Part shown: piece by piece, positions 33,966-42,285 of the stretch
How the letters are laid out: every line of letters begins with the position of its first letter
Position numbering within the stretch: position 1 is the first letter of the stretch
NCBI GenBank assembly: GCA_020636355.1
Contig: JACJYB010000011.1
Coordinates: forward strand, 1 to 64,000
Direction: 5' to 3'
From: Lewinellaceae bacterium
GTDB taxonomy: Bacteria > Bacteroidota > Bacteroidia > Chitinophagales > Saprospiraceae
Length of the DNA stretch: 64,000 nucleotides
The notes under the pieces: model-generated
What the model was told of the DNA's origin: nothing
What the model saw: the letters and a program-made list of their open reading frames with translations, nothing else
Databases searched by the model: none
Position numbers and translations under genes: made by a program

Positions 33966-36407
33966 GTGAAAATCCGCGTCCTGGTGGCTTGGCTACTATT
34001 TACAGCAGCTTATGGCCATACCCAAATTGTATCCGGTATTATTTTAGATAATACCGGCCTTCCGATCACTCAAGTTTACGTTGAAAATCTTACCGATGAG
34101 GAGCAGACCCTTTCTGCAGCAGATGGAACCTTTCATTTGCCCGTCAGTCATTTTCCGACTGATATCCGGTTTCAACATCTGAGTTTTGAAGATAAAATCC
34201 TTCAGCTGGACTCCCTTCCTGACGGTCTGCTAAAAATCACCCTGCAAGCTACCTCCATTACCCTGGAAACGGTAGAGGTTATTCACCATTGGGCTTCAGG
34301 TAAAACACCGATGACATACACCAATTATCCAGCAGAAGAGATCCAAAAGCAAAATACGGGTCAAGATATGCCTTACCTGTTGCGCTATACCCCATCACTC
34401 TGGGTCAATTCAGATGCAGGTAATGGTATCGGCTACACCAGCATGCGAATTCGAGGCTCCGATCCTACCCGGATCAATGTCACGATAAATGGTGTACCGC
34501 TCAATGATCCTGAATCCCAATACGTTTTTTGGGTCGATTTGCCGGATTTTGCCTCGAGTACGAAACAAATGCAGATCCAACGCGGCGTGGGCACATCAAC
34601 CAATGGGGCGGGAGCTTTTGGTGCATCCATAAACCTCAACACACAGTCATATACCCAAACTCCGCAAGCTTCAATCACCGGTTCCATCGGCTCGTTTAAC
34701 ACCCGGCGGGCCTCGGCAGAGGTGAGTACCGGGCTGATTAATCATCATTTTCAAATGGATGGCCGCCTTTCCACCATCCATTCCGATGGCTACATAGACC
34801 GGGCGCGCGCTGACCTCAGATCCTACTACCTGAGCGCTGCTTACCTAAACCACAATACATCCCTTCGATTGCTCCACTTTTCCGGCAAGGAGAATACGTA
34901 TCAAGCCTGGGATGGCGTTCCGGCCACCTATGCAGACGACCCGGAGTTACGCCGTTACAATTCAGCTGGAACGGAGCGTCCCGGCTCCCCACATCCTAAT
35001 GAAATAGATGACTATCAACAAAGTCATTACCAAGCGATCTGGAACCAGCGGCTTTCAGATTTCATGGATCTCAATGTTACACTGCACTACACCAAAGGGG
35101 CTGGCTACTTCGAGCAATACAAAGCCGATCAACTGCTCGCCGACTATGGTATATCAGACCCTACCGGCCAGCAGTTAACGTCCAACCTGATTCGGCGCAG
35201 GTGGCTGGATAACGATTTTTACGGTGTCCTCGCCTCCTGGGTCCTTCACCATGGTAATGGCATGACCTGGACAATAGGTGCTGCAGGAAACAATTATCAG
35301 GGAAATCATTATGGTGAAGTTATCTGGGCCAGCTTCATGGGAAATGCTGAACAAGGATTGAAGTATTATGATAACGATGCCACCAAGCGGGACCTGAGTG
35401 CTTATAGTAAATGGGAAATACCGTTTACAAAGCATCTGCAAAGCTATCTGGACCTGCAGTTCAGGCAAGTCTATTATGATTTTCTCGGGATCGGATCTGA
35501 TGGTCAGCCTTTGATGCAATCGGTATTGCTGCCATTTTTCAATCCAAAAGCAGGATTGACCTGGACACCCCGATTGGGGCAGCGGTTCTACCTGTCATTT
35601 GCTGTTGGGCACAAAGAACCAAACCGGGATGATTACACAGAAAGCCGTAGCGATCAACATCCATTGCCGGAAACGCTCTATAACACTGAATTGGGATGGG
35701 AATGGACTGGATCCAAAGGGATGATTGGCGCAAATGTTTATCACATGTATTATGTGAACCAGCTGGTCTTGAACGGCCAAATCAACGATGTAGGCGCTTA
35801 CACCCGGGTCAATATCCCTAAAAGCTTCCGGGCGGGGATAGAAATTCAAAGTCAGTGGAATCCCTGGGAAAAGTTGGCGTTGATCACCAATCTGACCTGG
35901 AGCCAGAATCGGGTAAAACAGTTTACCGACTATGTGGATGACTGGGACCAAGGGGGACAAATACCGGTCGTATATCAGAATACCACGCTTTCGTTCTCAC
36001 CACAATGGGTTAATAATCAGCAAATACGTTATTACTTCCAAGGGAACGCAAATTCAAATCGCAGCACCCTGATTCAATGGGGATGGAACCACATCAGCCG
36101 GCAATACCTGGATAATACCCAGCAAAAAGCAGCTTCAATTCCCGGGTATTGGGTTAACGATCTGGCCTTATTAGGGACCATTCCAGTAAAAGATGGACCG
36201 CAAATCAGCTGGAATATCCAGGTACAAAATTTATGGAACACCTTCTATGCGACCAATGGGTGGGTTTATCGATTTAGCTCTTCGGCCTACGATCCCCGAC
36301 CGGATGATCCCTATGCTCAATTGGAATCCGGCAACCGGTATCATCTGGCCGGCCTTTACCCCCAGGCTACCAGGCAGCTATTGGCCACCCTGACCTTGTC
36401 CTGGTAA
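33966..36407 (+). CDS. TonB-dependent receptor, predicted thiamine/TPP outer-membrane transporter
   Basis: GTG at 33966 gives 813 residues beginning with a clean signal peptide (VKIRVLVAWLLFTAAYGHTQ); a TTG at 33945 would add seven polar residues and lies in the riboswitch platform. A carboxypeptidase-D regulatory-like domain (VSGIILDNTGLPITQVYVE) covers about residues 22-100. The plug follows, with RIRGSDPTRINVTINGVPLNDPES and GVGTSTNGAGAFGASINL, then a 22-strand-type barrel ending in aromatic TLTLSW. It should import a ligand over the outer membrane with TonB energy. The TPP riboswitch just upstream makes thiamine or a derivative the likely ligand. No inner-membrane permease or thiamine kinase gene follows. 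Confidence 0.87.
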   Translation: MKIRVLVAWLLFTAAYGHTQIVSGIILDNTGLPITQVYVENLTDEEQTLSAADGTFHLPVSHFPTDIRFQHLSFEDKILQLDSLPDGLLKITLQATSITLETVEVIHHWASGKTPMTYTNYPAEEIQKQNTGQDMPYLLRYTPSLWVNSDAGNGIGYTSMRIRGSDPTRINVTINGVPLNDPESQYVFWVDLPDFASSTKQMQIQRGVGTSTNGAGAFGASINLNTQSYTQTPQASITGSIGSFNTRRASAEVSTGLINHHFQMDGRLSTIHSDGYIDRARADLRSYYLSAAYLNHNTSLRLLHFSGKENTYQAWDGVPATYADDPELRRYNSAGTERPGSPHPNEIDDYQQSHYQAIWNQRLSDFMDLNVTLHYTKGAGYFEQYKADQLLADYGISDPTGQQLTSNLIRRRWLDNDFYGVLASWVLHHGNGMTWTIGAAGNNYQGNHYGEVIWASFMGNAEQGLKYYDNDATKRDLSAYSKWEIPFTKHLQSYLDLQFRQVYYDFLGIGSDGQPLMQSVLLPFFNPKAGLTWTPRLGQRFYLSFAVGHKEPNRDDYTESRSDQHPLPETLYNTELGWEWTGSKGMIGANVYHMYYVNQLVLNGQINDVGAYTRVNIPKSFRAGIEIQSQWNPWEKLALITNLTWSQNRVKQFTDYVDDWDQGGQIPVVYQNTTLSFSPQWVNNQQIRYYFQGNANSNRSTLIQWGWNHISRQYLDNTQQKAASIPGYWVNDLALLGTIPVKDGPQISWNIQVQNLWNTFYATNGWVYRFSSSAYDPRPDDPYAQLESGNRYHLAGLYPQATRQLLATLTLSW

Positions 36408-36413
36408 CGGAGA

Positions 36414-37007
36414 CTAAAAATTGTAATTAAAACCAAAGCGGTATTCCCAGGGAATGATGGGGCTATTGGGGTCCGCCAGGGTGTTGTAAACAATGGATAT
36501 TTCGGTGCCAAACTGGCCCGAACCTCCCGTACTGTAACCGGCTCCGACATACAGCCGGGGTTCGGATGCACGTTCCGTAATAATTTTGTTGGAAAGCGGG
36601 TCAACACTAACCGGGTTTTCCAGGCTGTAATAATCGCCTTCAACATGGGCAAACAATCCACGGAAGATCTTGAACCTGGAAAACAGACCACCTCCCACGG
36701 ATATTGTATTGTACCGGATCACGGGCGAACCGAAAAATTCCTGATAGCGACCACTGTTGTAAAAAAAGTCAACCCGTGGGCCGACAGAAAGGCTTTCAAA
36801 GATCTTGTATCCGGCCAGCGGTGCCAATCCAATACCAAAATTGGAATTACTCAATGATAAGGACAGACCTCCTCCATACCAAAGGTTGTCCGTCCACTCA
36901 GTCTTTTTAACAGGGGCGCGACGGCTGGAGGAACTTCGGCTTTGTGCTTGACTACTTGCAACAATTAGCAAGGAAAAGAACAGACACAGGTAATAATTGG
37001 TTTTCAT
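36414..37007 (-). CDS. Secreted outer-membrane beta-barrel-like protein, unknown function
   Basis: The 197-residue product has a clear signal peptide (YYLCLFFSLLIVASSQAQ) and then alternating polar/aromatic beta strands such as WYGGGLSLSLSNSNFGIGLAPLAGYK and RLYVGAGYSTGG, ending in FGFNYNF with a terminal Phe typical of barrels assembled by BamA. This suggests an eight-stranded porin-like or OmpX-like barrel. A Ser/Arg-rich stretch follows the cleavage site. No family could be named. It converges with the TonB receptor, 6 bp apart. Confidence 0.65.
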   Translation of the reverse strand: MKTNYYLCLFFSLLIVASSQAQSRSSSSRRAPVKKTEWTDNLWYGGGLSLSLSNSNFGIGLAPLAGYKIFESLSVGPRVDFFYNSGRYQEFFGSPVIRYNTISVGGGLFSRFKIFRGLFAHVEGDYYSLENPVSVDPLSNKIITERASEPRLYVGAGYSTGGSGQFGTEISIVYNTLADPNSPIIPWEYRFGFNYNF

Positions 37008-37086
37008 ATCTCCTTTTGGTGATTAACGCTTATTGTTCTAAAATGTAATCTCAATACCGGCACCTTATCATAGAATTAACACATCG

Positions 37087-37782
37087 TCATACATGTTCTG
37101 CCATGCCCCAAACTTCCCGGATGCGCTTGACAATCAAAGCCTGCTGATCTAAAATGGTCAGCTCGCTGTTATCGATCTCCCAGGCATCCTGCGCCTTCCG
37201 TAAAGGACTTATTTCCCGGTGCGAATCGATGTAATCTCTTTTTAGAAGGTTTTCCTGAACCTCCTCACGCGTAGTCAGAACACCTTTAAGGATTAATTCC
37301 TGATATCTTCTGTCCGTACGCACTTCCAACGACGCCGTCAGAAATATTTTAAGTTCCGCATCCGGAAAAACCACCGTACCAATATCCCTGCCTTCCATGA
37401 CGATGCGCTTGTCTTTACCCATGACTCTTTGAAGGGCTACAACTTTCTCACGGACATCTCCAAATACACTGATTTCACTAACCTCCTGATTGACCGCCGC
37501 CGATCGAATGACCGTTTCAACATCCACACCATTCAGCAAGGTGTGATTCAATTGGTTGTGATTCTGAAAGGTAATAGAGATCCGATCCAATGCATCTTCC
37601 CGCTTAGCTTGGTGACGCCACTCCACGTGGTTTTCCAGGAAATACCAGGTGACTGCACGATACATGGCTCCGGTGTCTATGTGCCGGTAATTTAAAGCCC
37701 GTGCAAGGGATTTCGCTAAAGAGGATTTACCGCAGGATGCAAATCCATCGATGGCAACAATGATGTCTTGAGCCGGTGTCAT
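37087..37782 (-). CDS. cmk: Cytidylate kinase
   Basis: The 231-residue kinase phosphorylates CMP and dCMP with ATP. IVAIDGFASCGKSSLAKSLARAL is the P-loop region in the Cmk form (DGxxxxGKS), YRHIDTGAMYRAVTWYFL the CMP-binding motif, and GRDIGTVVFPDAELKIFLTAS the conserved GRDIGT block. The lid RRYQELILKG and the terminal DREISPLRKA-like segment (SHREISPLRKAQDA) are present. Length matches E. coli Cmk (227). It stands alone on the minus strand. Confidence 0.95.
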   Translation of the reverse strand: MTPAQDIIVAIDGFASCGKSSLAKSLARALNYRHIDTGAMYRAVTWYFLENHVEWRHQAKREDALDRISITFQNHNQLNHTLLNGVDVETVIRSAAVNQEVSEISVFGDVREKVVALQRVMGKDKRIVMEGRDIGTVVFPDAELKIFLTASLEVRTDRRYQELILKGVLTTREEVQENLLKRDYIDSHREISPLRKAQDAWEIDNSELTILDQQALIVKRIREVWGMAEHV

Positions 37783-37883
37783 GGGTTAAAAATACAACCT
37801 TAGAGGCAGGCAGCCAGATACAAGGGACTTGTTTTTATCCCGATGTTCTAAATACACGTCAAACTTCCGTCGGGACAGCAGAA

Positions 37884-38105
37884 CTAGTATTCGTCTTCAT
37901 TAAAAAGGAAATCGTCTTTGCGCGGATAGTCTGGCCAAATATCTTCGATGCTCTCGTAGATCTCACCTTCGTCCTCCATCTCCTGCAAATTCTCAATAAC
38001 CTCAAGAGGTGCTCCGGAGCGAATTGCATAATCAATCAACTCATCTCTGGTAGCAGGCCAGGGAGCCTCCTCCAAATGGTAAGCCAATTCAAGCGTCCAA
38101 TACAT
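37884..38105 (-). CDS. DUF2795 domain protein
   Basis: This 73-residue acidic protein reads MYWTLELAYHLEEAPWPAT, then ELIDYAIRSGAPLEVIENLQ and YESIEDIWPDYP, which matches the short DUF2795 proteins conserved across Bacteroidota. Its function is not known. The conserved region 'AIRxGAPxxVxENL' resembles a small helical domain. It lies between queA and cmk on the same strand with about 100 bp on either side. Confidence 0.85.
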   Translation of the reverse strand: MYWTLELAYHLEEAPWPATRDELIDYAIRSGAPLEVIENLQEMEDEGEIYESIEDIWPDYPRKDDFLFNEDEY

Positions 38106-38272
38106 ATAGTCAACGAGATTAAAGGTTAATCAAAAAATTTCATGAGGTTAACTACGGATCTGGTGAAATAGTTTCCCCCATTCATTTTGGCGCAAATGTA
38201 TTAAAGAAATTGACTGAAACAACATCCCAGCCCTAAAAAAATAGGAATCTTTACCTTTCCTGGACTCCCGGA

Positions 38273-39337
38273 TCAAAGGATCAGCATGGCATCACCATAA
38301 GAGTAGAAGCGATATTTTTCCTTGATGGCCTCCTGGTAGGCGTCCATGATCAGATCATAACCGCCAAACGCAGCAACCATGATCATCAAACTCGACTTTG
38401 GAAGATGGAAGTTTGTGATCATAGCATTGGCAATCGAAAAATCATAAGGTGGATAAATAAACAAATTAGTCCAACCCTCCGAAGGCTTTAGGTGCCCATT
38501 CGCAGAAACGGCAGATTCGATGGAGCGCATGGATGTTGTCCCTACACTGCATACCTTCTTCCCTCCCTGTTTTGCTTTATTGACAACCTGAACGGCCTTT
38601 TCATCCACCCGGTAATATTCTGCATCCATTTTATGTTTGGACAGGTCCTCCACATCGATCGTCCTAAACGTACCAAGGCCAACATGGAGTGTGATCTCAG
38701 CGAAATTTACTCCTTTAATTTCCAACCTTTTCAGCAACTCTCTGCTGAAGTGAAGGCCAGCAGTCGGAGCGGCAACCGCCCCTTCAACTTTCGCATATAC
38801 CGTTTGATAACGGTCAACATCCAGGTCCTCCGCCAGGCGCTTAATGTATTTGGGCAGCGGCGTCGTACCTAACGCTTTCAGCTCATTCTGAAAATCTTCA
38901 TCGGAACCATCGTAAAAGAAGCGAATTGTCCGTCCTCTTGATGTGGTGTTATCGACGACTTCGGCAACCAGTACTTCATTTCCATTTTTATCGTGGAAAT
39001 ATAGCTTATTACCTACGCGAATCTTCCGGGCAGGATCAACGAGGACATCCCATAAACGGGCATCCTTGTTCAATTCGCGTAACAGGAATACCTCGATCTT
39101 GGCACCTGTCTTTTCTTTACGGCCAAACATCCGGGCAGGGAATACTTTGGTATTATTGAAGATTAATGCATCATCCTCTTCAAAGTAATTGAGCAGATCC
39201 TTAAAGATCTTATGCTCAATCTTACCTGATTCCCGGTGGATGACCATTAGTCGAGACTCATCCCGTTCTTTTGCCGGTGATTGAGCAATCAATTCAGCTG
39301 GCAGTTCAAAATTGAAATTGGATAGTTTCGACCTCAT
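38273..39337 (-). CDS. queA: S-adenosylmethionine:tRNA ribosyltransferase-isomerase
   Basis: The 354-residue enzyme adds and rearranges the ribosyl of SAM to make epoxyqueuosine at tRNA position 34. Family motifs are FELPAELIAQSPAKERDESRLMV, NNTKVFPARMFGRKEKTGAKIEVFLL, VAAPTAGLHFSRELL, LHVGLGTFRTIDVEDLSKHKM and the C-terminal FGGYDLIMDAYQEAIKEKYRFYSYGDAMLI. The ATG at 39337 (MRSKLSNFNFELP) is chosen; a start 39 bp upstream adds unconserved residues. Other queuosine genes are not in the window. Confidence 0.95.
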   Translation of the reverse strand: MRSKLSNFNFELPAELIAQSPAKERDESRLMVIHRESGKIEHKIFKDLLNYFEEDDALIFNNTKVFPARMFGRKEKTGAKIEVFLLRELNKDARLWDVLVDPARKIRVGNKLYFHDKNGNEVLVAEVVDNTTSRGRTIRFFYDGSDEDFQNELKALGTTPLPKYIKRLAEDLDVDRYQTVYAKVEGAVAAPTAGLHFSRELLKRLEIKGVNFAEITLHVGLGTFRTIDVEDLSKHKMDAEYYRVDEKAVQVVNKAKQGGKKVCSVGTTSMRSIESAVSANGHLKPSEGWTNLFIYPPYDFSIANAMITNFHLPKSSLMIMVAAFGGYDLIMDAYQEAIKEKYRFYSYGDAMLIL

Positions 39338-39501
39338 GCGCTTAGGTTTTTGCAAAATTTCGGCAAAAATAAACATTCAAAGAGACAATCCAATTGAAAT
39401 TGGCAGTTAACTCACTGGTTTTTAACTGAAAATACCATGCATTCATCGAACATTTTGCAGCCCAACTAGATAAGTTCTTACCTTGGTGTACCACCGGTAC
39501 T

Positions 39502-40755
39502 ATGAAAATATATTTCAACATACTCATCGGAAGCATCACCCAGGCGTTTCAACAACTTGCCTCGAATAAGATGCGTTCATTCCTTTCCCTTCTGGGGATA
39601 TTAATTGGCATTCTCTGCATCATCCTGATCTTGTCTGCCGTAGATTCTCTCCAGGCGAATATCGAACAAAGCTTCGAAAAACTGGGACGTGATGTCCTCT
39701 ATGTGGATCGCTTCCCATGGAATGAGGATCCAGGAGAAAACTTCTGGAAATATTCCAAAAGGCCCAACCCGGACTACAACGACTACAAGACCATAACGAC
39801 AAAAGTCCATTCTGCCGAAATGGCCTCTCTGGCCGTATTCATGCCTACCAATGTGATCAAATTCCGCAACAACAGCATCCGCGGAGCATACATGGCCGGT
39901 GTCACTTTTGAGTTCGGAGACATATTCAAACTGGAATTTGAGTCCGGAAGGTACTTCACCAATTTTGAGTTTGAAACCGGCTCAGACCGGGCTATCCTTG
40001 GCTACGAAATTGCAACGAGTCTTTTCCCTAATACCGACCCTGTAGGTAAATACATCAACGTAAGGGGGCGAAAATTAATGGTTATCGGGGTCCTGAAGAA
40101 AGAAGGCAATAGCCTGGTAAATGTCATTCCTTTTGACCGGGCGGTGATCATCAGCTACAATCAGGCCCGGAAGATGATCAACATCAGTTCAAGAACTACC
40201 TGGGGAACGATGCTTAATGTGAAGGCAAACCCAGGCGTATCACTGGATGACCTCCGCGATGAGCTGACTGGTGTATTACGCGTCCACCGGCATCTAAAAC
40301 CCATCGAAGATGATGACTTTTCCATCAACGAACTATCTACCTTAACAAATCTTCTGGCGCCGATTTTTAAGATTATGAGTTTAGTCGGATGGGTAATTGG
40401 TTTTTTTGCCATATTGGTGGGCATCTTTAGTGTAGCGAACATCATGTTCGTTTCGGTGAAAGAACGGACCAATCAGATCGGTGTCAAAAAAGCACTGGGT
40501 GCTCCCAGGCCGGTCATCCTGATCGAATTCCTGATTGAGTCCATCATCCTGTGCCTGGTAGGAGGAGCCCTCGGCCTGATCATTGTTTTCGGCATCACCG
40601 AGCTGGCCACCAAGCTGTCCGGATTTCATTTTTACCTGCCGGCAAAGAACATCATCCTGGGTGTTTCCATGAGTGTGATTATCGGAGTGCTTAGTGGTAT
40701 CATTCCAGCATGGCAAGCGGCACGCCTGGATCCGGTGGAGGCTATCAGATCCTAG
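39502..40755 (+). CDS. MacB/FtsX-type ABC transporter permease
   Basis: The 417-residue protein has an N-terminal helix (MRSFLSLLGILIGILCIILIL), a periplasmic MacB_PCD-like domain of about 230 residues (TDRAILGYEIATSLFPNTDPVGK is the hallmark) and three C-terminal helices of the FtsX domain. VKERTNQIGVKKALGAPRPVILIEFLIES and IPAWQAARLDPVEAIRS are strongly conserved. Such permeases pair with a LolD/MacB-like ATPase for mechanotransmission-type export or lipoprotein release. No ATPase gene adjoins, so it is an orphan here. It is divergent from queA and ends at a bidirectional terminator. Confidence 0.88.
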   Translation: MKIYFNILIGSITQAFQQLASNKMRSFLSLLGILIGILCIILILSAVDSLQANIEQSFEKLGRDVLYVDRFPWNEDPGENFWKYSKRPNPDYNDYKTITTKVHSAEMASLAVFMPTNVIKFRNNSIRGAYMAGVTFEFGDIFKLEFESGRYFTNFEFETGSDRAILGYEIATSLFPNTDPVGKYINVRGRKLMVIGVLKKEGNSLVNVIPFDRAVIISYNQARKMINISSRTTWGTMLNVKANPGVSLDDLRDELTGVLRVHRHLKPIEDDDFSINELSTLTNLLAPIFKIMSLVGWVIGFFAILVGIFSVANIMFVSVKERTNQIGVKKALGAPRPVILIEFLIESIILCLVGGALGLIIVFGITELATKLSGFHFYLPAKNIILGVSMSVIIGVLSGIIPAWQAARLDPVEAIRS

Positions 40756-40770
40756 TCTTCCGTCCATAAA

Positions 40771-40803
40771 AAAACCCTGAACCGAAACCGGCCAGGGTCT
40801 TTA
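40771..40803. terminator. Bidirectional terminator between ABC permease and rplT
   Basis: ACCCTG (40774-40779) pairs with CAGGGT (40793-40798) around a 13-nt loop that can extend pairing (CCGAAACCGG). On the minus strand it is followed by seven T, ideal for the infC-rpmI-rplT operon that ends at 40828. On the plus strand it is followed by CTTTAT, a weaker stop for the permease transcript. Confidence 0.7.
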
Positions 40804-40827
40804 TATCGCTTTAAGGATTTCCTTCCT

Positions 40828-41172
40828 TTATTTCACCCGATCAACAACCGCTTTAAACGCTTCCGGATGGTTGGTTGCCAAATCGGCAAGTACCTTCCGA
40901 TTGAGTTGAATATCGGATCCAGCCAGTTTATGCATAAGCTGTGAATAATTCAACCCATTCATCCGGGCTGCTGCATTGATACGAGCAATCCACAGACGGC
41001 GGAAAACGCGTTTTTTATTGCGACGATCCCGGTAGGCATATTGCATACCTTTCTCCAGGGCGTTCTTGGCGACCGTATAAACCTTAGACCGTGCGCCAAA
41101 ATAACCGCGAGCTGCTTTTAAGATTTTTTTTCTTCTTTTGCGGGAAGCTACCGCATTGACTGAACGTGGCAT
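40828..41172 (-). CDS. rplT: 50S ribosomal protein L20
   Basis: The 114-residue protein starts MPRSVNAVASRKRRKKILKAARGYFGARSK and carries RDRRNKKRVFRRLWIARINAAAR and the GLNYSQLMHKL motif, all diagnostic of L20. It is an early 23S rRNA assembly protein. The gene is third in infC-rpmI-rplT, 71 bp after rpmI. In enteric bacteria L20 represses this operon by binding a leader; an analogous site was not recognised here. Confidence 0.97.
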   Translation of the reverse strand: MPRSVNAVASRKRRKKILKAARGYFGARSKVYTVAKNALEKGMQYAYRDRRNKKRVFRRLWIARINAAARMNGLNYSQLMHKLAGSDIQLNRKVLADLATNHPEAFKAVVDRVK

Positions 41173-41243
41173 GTGCTTTTGTTTTTAGTTCAATACAGGG
41201 ACCTGACCGGTACTTGACCTGTATTCTCGTTAAAAAAATAGAA

Positions 41244-41438
41244 TCAGATATTCAGCATCCGCTTCACTCTTGCTTCATCGGCAGGACTGATCAGCGAAGA
41301 CTGGACTAAACGCAATTTTCTCACTTTGGTTTTCTTCCGCATCAAGTGAGAATGGTTTGCGTGGAACCTTTTTAATTTTCCCGAGCCTGTTAGCTTAAAA
41401 CGCTTCTTGGCACTGGAATGTGTTTTCATCTTTGGCAT
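41244..41438 (-). CDS. rpmI: 50S ribosomal protein L35
   Basis: The 64-residue protein MPKMKTHSSAKKRFKLTGSGKLKR...HLMRKKTKVRKLRL is a clear L35. An ATG two codons upstream (41444) is in frame; the start at 41438 is chosen because the family begins MPKMKT. It is the middle gene of the infC-rpmI-rplT operon. Confidence 0.95.
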   Translation of the reverse strand: MPKMKTHSSAKKRFKLTGSGKLKRFHANHSHLMRKKTKVRKLRLVQSSLISPADEARVKRMLNI

Positions 41439-41545
41439 AACCACACGAATTTTAAGATGGAGTGCAAAGGTATAAAAAGTATTTGAATACTAAAGGTAAA
41501 ACCTTACAAAGTAAAGCTTGTCCGACTACCTTTACCGATTGAAGA

Positions 41546-42139
41546 TTATTTCTTTTTGGATTCCTTTTTCGGGGAGATGATGACATGCATGCGTCGTCCT
41601 TCCATTTTTGGCGGCGAGTCCGGCGTACCAAACTCCTCCAATTCTTTTACAAATCGCTCAAGCAAGTCACCTCCACGATCCTTATAGACGATGGTCCGTC
41701 CTTTGAAATGGACATAGGCTTTAACCTTGGCCCCTTCTTCCAGGAACTTTTTGCTATGGCGCAATTTGAACTCAAAGTCGTGATCATCGGTATTGGGTCC
41801 AAAGCGTACTTCCTTGATGACCGTCTTGGCAGTATTTGCTTTAATCTCCTTTTCTTTCTTTTTCCGGAGATAAAGGAATTTCTTAAAATCAATTATTCTA
41901 CAGACAGGAGGATTTGCATTAGGTGAAATCTCGACTAAATCCAAGCCTACCTGTTCAGCCCATTTCAGGGCCTGGTAGGTGTTGTAAATGCCTGTTTCTA
42001 TTTTAGCTCCTATCTCTCCACTGATTGTCTCCAGATTATCCCCGACGAGGCGTATTTCCCGAACGCGGATCTGATCATTTACACGGTAACCTGCATTATC
42101 CTGTTGCGGCGGCTTCCTGTAGTTGGTTTCTCTTGCCAA
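41546..42139 (-). CDS. infC: Translation initiation factor IF-3 with non-AUG start
   Basis: The 197-residue protein has the IF-3 N domain (YRVNDQIRVREIRLVGDNLETI and GLDLVEISPNANPPVCRIIDFKKFLYLRKKKEKE) and C domain (KEVRFGPNTDDHDFEFKLRHSKKFLEEGAKVKAYVHFKGR, ending in MEGRRMHVIISPKKE). No ATG exists between the upstream in-frame stop (TAA at 42154-42152) and the conserved region. TTG at 42139 is used for the coordinates. Two in-frame ATT codons (42151-42149 and 42148-42146) just upstream are alternatives, and ATT is the start of E. coli infC, where it underlies autoregulation. It heads the infC-rpmI-rplT operon. Confidence 0.93.
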   Translation of the reverse strand: MARETNYRKPPQQDNAGYRVNDQIRVREIRLVGDNLETISGEIGAKIETGIYNTYQALKWAEQVGLDLVEISPNANPPVCRIIDFKKFLYLRKKKEKEIKANTAKTVIKEVRFGPNTDDHDFEFKLRHSKKFLEEGAKVKAYVHFKGRTIVYKDRGGDLLERFVKELEEFGTPDSPPKMEGRRMHVIISPKKESKKK

Positions 42140-42170
42140 ATGTTTAATAATTTAATGACTAAAAAGTGTA

Positions 42171-42178
42171 CAAAAATA
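42171..42178 (-). promoter_or_regulatory. Bacteroidota -7 element upstream of infC
   Basis: On the minus strand TATTTTTG (42178-42171) matches TAnnTTTG exactly. Transcription would begin near 42164, leaving a leader of only about 13-25 nt before the ATT/TTG start candidates. No clear -33 box at normal spacing. Confidence 0.4.
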
Positions 42179-42285
42179 CAACTTATTAAGGGAATTGCTT
42201 ACCTGTAAGTTCCAACAATAGTGCAAAAATCTTGCTAACATCCTTATACCAGGATGAGCAATTCTGATGCCATATAGTATATCTG

